Shown piece by piece: positions 6,488-8,826 of a stretch of 8,826 bases of DNA. The stretch spans positions 1 to 8,826 of the forward strand of contig JASEHA010000069.1 of the NCBI GenBank assembly GCA_030018795.1, in the 5' to 3' direction. The stretch is from a bacterium (lineage in GTDB: Bacteria > UBA9089 > CG2-30-40-21). The notes beneath the pieces were generated by a model, which saw only the letters and a list, made by a program, of their open reading frames with translations, had not been told where the DNA came from and made no database searches. The first letter of the stretch is position 1. Each line of letters starts with the position of its first letter. The position numbers were made by a program, and so were the translations under genes.

Positions 6488-7675
6488 CTATCCCCATATT
6501 CCCATTATTTTCTGTCCGCAATGACTGCATTCACCATCCTTAATAAAATACTCTAATATTTTGAATCCAAATCTTCTGATAAGAAGCTTATTACAGTTTG
6601 AACAATAAGTGTGTTCACCCGGATGGCCAGGGATATTGCCGATATAAACATACTTCATGCCAACCTTGGCTGCTGTAGTTCTCATTGCTTCCATAATAGC
6701 TGTTGATGTTGGGGAAAGGTTTTTTAATTTGTGATATGGATAGAATCGGGCAAAGTGAAGAGGGACATCATTGCCCAATTCATCCCTGATCCATTTGCAC
6801 ATGCGTTCCACATCCGCAACATTGTCGTTATAGGTTGGGACAATTGTGTTAGTAATCTCAAGATGCACGCCTTCTTTTTTTAGTATTTTCAATGATTCAA
6901 GGACAGGGGCAAGCCTTCCAGCACTCATCTCATGGTAGTATTTTTCTGTAAATCCTTTCAAATCAATATTTGCTGCATCCATATACAGACATAGTTTCCT
7001 TAATGGCTCAGGTGTTATAAACCCATTTGAGTGGCATACATTCTTTAATCCATTCTTTTTTGCTTCCTTGGCAATATCCAGCATATATTCAAAAAATACC
7101 ACTGGTTCGCTATAGGTATATCCTATTGCCTGGCATTTATTTTTGATAGCCATAGCAACAACCTTTTCTGGGGTAAGTTGAAAATTTGTGGTTTCCTCAG
7201 GTCGGCTCTGGGATATCTGCCAATTCTGGCAATATTTACACTTAAAGCTGCAGCCGGCTGTAGCCACAGAAAGGCAATTGATCTTTGGAAGGAAGTGAAA
7301 CAAGGGATTTTTTTCGATTGGGTCAATATGTACGGCACAGGGATTGGCATAGGCTAAGGTAATAAGTTCACCATCCCTATTCTCCCTTACCTGACAACGT
7401 CCTCGTTCGCCTGTGAAAAGAGAGCATTCCCATGGACAGAGAAGGCAGACAATCGATGAAGGTGTTTTCTTGTCTGAGAGAGACTCTCTGGCAGTTGTAT
7501 AAAAGAGTGCTTTATGAGGAGCGATATATCCCTTTTGAGAGGCACCTCTGGCAGAGGTAGCACCTCTGGCAATCGGATTCAAGGTATCTGCTGCGGCAAG
7601 GGAGGTAAAACTCTCCATGTTTGCTGAAATGGCTGCCATGTAGCAGCAGGTTTTAAGAAAATCTCTTCTATCCAT
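6488..7675 (-). CDS. amrS: AmmeMemoRadiSam-type radical SAM enzyme with Tat-like N-terminus
   Basis: This 395-aa protein (numbered from the ATG at 7675) is a COG1180-type radical SAM enzyme. The 4Fe-4S motif is CSFKCKYCQNW with C142, C146 and C149. Features typical of the AmmeMemoRadiSam subgroup are the N-terminal cysteines LLCPWEC (C80, C84, preceded by C77) with C94 in GERGRC, the segment VHIDPIEKNPLFHFLP, TYSEP, and a C-terminal zinc-ribbon-like pair YCSNC/ECSHC (C358, C361, C383, C386). Residues 3-8 are RRDFLK, a twin-arginine-like motif, followed by a weakly hydrophobic stretch ending AAAD. An in-frame TTG at 7777 would add 34 residues, but that segment reads through two repeat hairpins; ATG 7675 puts RRDFLK at the N-terminus and has GGAG about ten bases upstream. 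Residues 35-46 come from an in-frame repeat. AMMECR1 and Memo partners are not in the window. The substrate is unknown. It follows the isomerase gene on the same strand. Confidence 0.88.
   Translation of the reverse strand: MDRRDFLKTCCYMAAISANMESFTSLAAADTLNPIARGATSARGASQKGYIAPHKALFYTTARESLSDKKTPSSIVCLLCPWECSLFTGERGRCQVRENRDGELITLAYANPCAVHIDPIEKNPLFHFLPKINCLSVATAGCSFKCKYCQNWQISQSRPEETTNFQLTPEKVVAMAIKNKCQAIGYTYSEPVVFFEYMLDIAKEAKKNGLKNVCHSNGFITPEPLRKLCLYMDAANIDLKGFTEKYYHEMSAGRLAPVLESLKILKKEGVHLEITNTIVPTYNDNVADVERMCKWIRDELGNDVPLHFARFYPYHKLKNLSPTSTAIMEAMRTTAAKVGMKYVYIGNIPGHPGEHTYCSNCNKLLIRRFGFKILEYFIKDGECSHCGQKIMGIWG
7542..7571 (-). repeat. In-frame palindromic repeat in the radical SAM gene (SARGAS hexapeptides)
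   Basis: GCACCTCTGGCA occurs twice (7542-7553 and 7560-7571) with an 18-bp period, and ACCTCTGGCAGAGGT (7544-7558) is a palindrome around one central G. On the coding strand it encodes IARGAT-SARGAS (residues 35-46), between the Tat-like leader and the conserved core. It is the same repeat type as that in the receptor gene at 4713-4762. Confidence 0.7.
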
Positions 7676-7741
7676 CAGGGTTTGTCTCCGTTCAGAAGTT
7701 TTGTGGTGCAGAAGTTCAGAACTGCCATGGGGCAGATGTAA

Positions 7742-7760
7742 CACAAGCATCCTGCTTGTG
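7742..7760. repeat. 8-bp hairpin with TCC loop
   Basis: CACAAGCA (7742-7749), loop TCC, and TGCTTGTG (7753-7760) form a perfect stem in the 149-bp gap between the isomerase and radical SAM genes. No T tract follows in either direction, so I do not call it a terminator. Confidence 0.6.
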
Positions 7761-7771
7761 ATTTGTGTAAT

Positions 7772-7792
7772 ACTCAAGCTGGAAGCTTGAGT
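7772..7792. repeat. 9-bp hairpin with GGA loop
   Basis: ACTCAAGCT (7772-7780), loop GGA, and AGCTTGAGT (7784-7792) form a perfect stem 11 bp from the previous hairpin. The two share stem length, three-base loop and the AAGC word. Together they occupy the gap through which an isomerase-radical SAM transcript would run, and they may affect downstream expression. That role is inferred. Confidence 0.6.
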
Positions 7793-7824
7793 TGCATTCT
7801 GACTTTTGACTTCTATAAAAGCTT

Positions 7825-8787
7825 TTACACTATCCCTGCCTTGAGCAGGTCATGAAGGTGGATAACGCCTTGAACATGATTTCTTTCATCAGTAACGGCA
7901 AGTGCTGTGATGGAGTATTGCTGCATGATTGCCAATGCTGTTGCAGCCAGATCTGAGCTTCTGCATGTTTTTGAATTCTTGCTCATCACATCCTTTGCTT
8001 CAACATCCCATATATTTTGTTGTCTTTCTATCAATCTTCTTAAATCACCATCAGTAATGATGCCCAATAGTTGTTGTGTATCATTAACAACAAGGGTAAT
8101 GCCAAGTTTTTTTGATGTTATCTCAAAGAGTGCATATCTCATGGATACCTCTGGCATGACCATGGGAATTTGATCACCTGCGTGCATGATATCTCTTACT
8201 GTTAAGAGGAGTCTTTTGCCGAGGCTTCCGCCAGGGTGGAGGGAGGCAAAGTCTTGTTCCTTAAACCCACGTTTCTTCAAAAGGGATACTGCCAGGGCAT
8301 CACCCATGGCCAGGGTGGCAGTGGTACTGGCTGTTGGGGCAAGTCCAAGGGGGCAGGCCTCTTTTTCAACAAAGACATTAATGGCAATATCGCTGTATTT
8401 GCTTAATGTTGATGATGGGTTGCCAGTGAGGCTGATAATCGTGGCACCCATTCTTTTTATGGAAGGGATAAGATCTATTAGTTCTTTGGTTTCGCCGCTG
8501 TTAGACAGGGCAATAATAACATCATTCATAGTGACCATGCCAAGATCACCATGAGCTGCATCAGCAGGGTGAAGGAAAAGTGCCGGGCTGCCGGTACTGG
8601 CAAGGGTAGAAGCAATCTTTTTGCCGATTATCCCTGATTTGCCCATGCCAGTAACAATAATCCTTCCCTTGCAGCCATACAACACCTCAATTGCTCTGAC
8701 AAATGATTCATCAACCTTATCGATAAGGCTGAGAATTGCCTGAGCCTCAATCCGTAATGTTTCCCTTGCCTGTTCAATGATGTTCAT
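7825..8787 (-). CDS. kdsD: D-arabinose-5-phosphate isomerase (KdsD/KpsF family)
   Basis: This 320-aa protein has the standard family length and layout: an SIS sugar-isomerase domain (about 35-175) followed by two CBS domains (about 198-255 and 264-320). It would interconvert D-ribulose 5-phosphate and D-arabinose 5-phosphate, the first step towards Kdo for lipopolysaccharide or capsule, in the cytoplasm. Visible motifs are GMGKSG (47-52), SNSGET (95-100), HPADAAHGDLGM (73-84) with a conserved histidine at 79, and LHPGGSLGKRL (183-193) with H184. The CBS part shows ITDGDLRR (244-251). The ATG at 8787 is preceded by GGAGGA with a five-base gap, a strong ribosome binding site. The nearest downstream gene on this strand is the radical SAM enzyme. 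The sequence cannot tell the KdsD (LPS) from the KpsF or GutQ role; KdsD is the default. Confidence 0.93.
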   Translation of the reverse strand: MNIIEQARETLRIEAQAILSLIDKVDESFVRAIEVLYGCKGRIIVTGMGKSGIIGKKIASTLASTGSPALFLHPADAAHGDLGMVTMNDVIIALSNSGETKELIDLIPSIKRMGATIISLTGNPSSTLSKYSDIAINVFVEKEACPLGLAPTASTTATLAMGDALAVSLLKKRGFKEQDFASLHPGGSLGKRLLLTVRDIMHAGDQIPMVMPEVSMRYALFEITSKKLGITLVVNDTQQLLGIITDGDLRRLIERQQNIWDVEAKDVMSKNSKTCRSSDLAATALAIMQQYSITALAVTDERNHVQGVIHLHDLLKAGIV

Positions 8788-8826
8788 CTAAATCCTCCAG
8801 AAATAGCCTGCCAATAAATCTATCTC
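8788..8826 (-). other. Possible 3' end of an upstream gene
   Basis: Two minus-strand frames are open from the window edge. One ends with TAG at 8790-8788, directly abutting the isomerase ATG (encoding ...LLAGYFWRI). The other runs a few codons into the isomerase gene. An upstream gene in the same operon is plausible, but 39 bases are too few to identify it. Confidence 0.25.

Noticed and set aside
7542..7571. CRISPR-like direct repeat
   Set aside because: The 12-bp repeat has only a 6-bp interval, lies within a coding region in frame, and has no spacer array or cas gene nearby.
7676..7777. 34-residue N-terminal extension of the radical SAM protein from TTG at 7777
   Set aside because: It uses a rare start codon, reads through hairpin repeats, and would bury the RRDFLK motif. 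The ATG at 7675 fits better.
8186..8554. Plus-strand open frame of 122 codons antisense to the isomerase
   Set aside because: It is fully overlapped by the well-supported KdsD/KpsF gene, and its product resembles no family I know.

Overview
The window is AT-rich bacterial chromosomal DNA with five recognisable protein genes in two convergent groups. The minus-strand KdsD/KpsF-type arabinose-5-phosphate isomerase implies Kdo synthesis, hence a Gram-negative (diderm) organism. The unusual receptor, the Tat-tagged radical SAM enzyme and the many small palindromic repeats fit a poorly studied or uncultivated lineage. I cannot name the phylum from sequence alone.

Plus-strand group (1-6055). A near-consensus sigma-70-type promoter (TTGACA, 17 nt, TAAAAT) precedes an AMP-forming acyl-CoA ligase (132-1679). 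A CheW-domain protein follows (1716-2159), then a very large membrane protein (2231-6055, 1274 aa). The spacing (36 and 71 bp) fits one transcript. The large protein is the most interesting gene. It has a signal peptide, an FN3-like domain, seven Reg_prop-type repeats (one seven-bladed propeller), one transmembrane helix, a long helical cytoplasmic region, a CARDB-like beta domain, and a C-terminal P-loop ATPase of the STAND/AAA_16 kind with Walker A, Walker B and a GHP motif. It resembles a hybrid two-component receptor in which a STAND-type ATPase replaces the histidine kinase. A 10-G tract lies in frame in its cytoplasmic linker, and a gain or loss of one G would remove the ATPase.

Intergenic region (6056-6487). 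This 432-bp stretch between convergent genes has no supported gene. It is a nested palindrome: outer inverted repeats of about 27 bp, inner repeats of 16/17 bp, and at the centre two inverted copies of a 22-bp hairpin element that differ only at two positions that pair with each other.

Minus-strand group (8826-6488). The isomerase (8787-7825) is followed by an AmmeMemoRadiSam-type radical SAM enzyme (7675-6488) with an RRDFLK Tat-like N-terminus. The 149-bp gap between them holds two more hairpins with three-base loops.

Repeats. A palindromic repeat with an 18-bp period, encoding hexapeptides such as SARGAS, lies in frame in both the radical SAM gene and the large receptor gene. Intergenic-looking words (CCTTCAGCC) also occur inside the receptor gene. 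Small repeats have therefore probably entered protein-coding genes at tolerant linkers.
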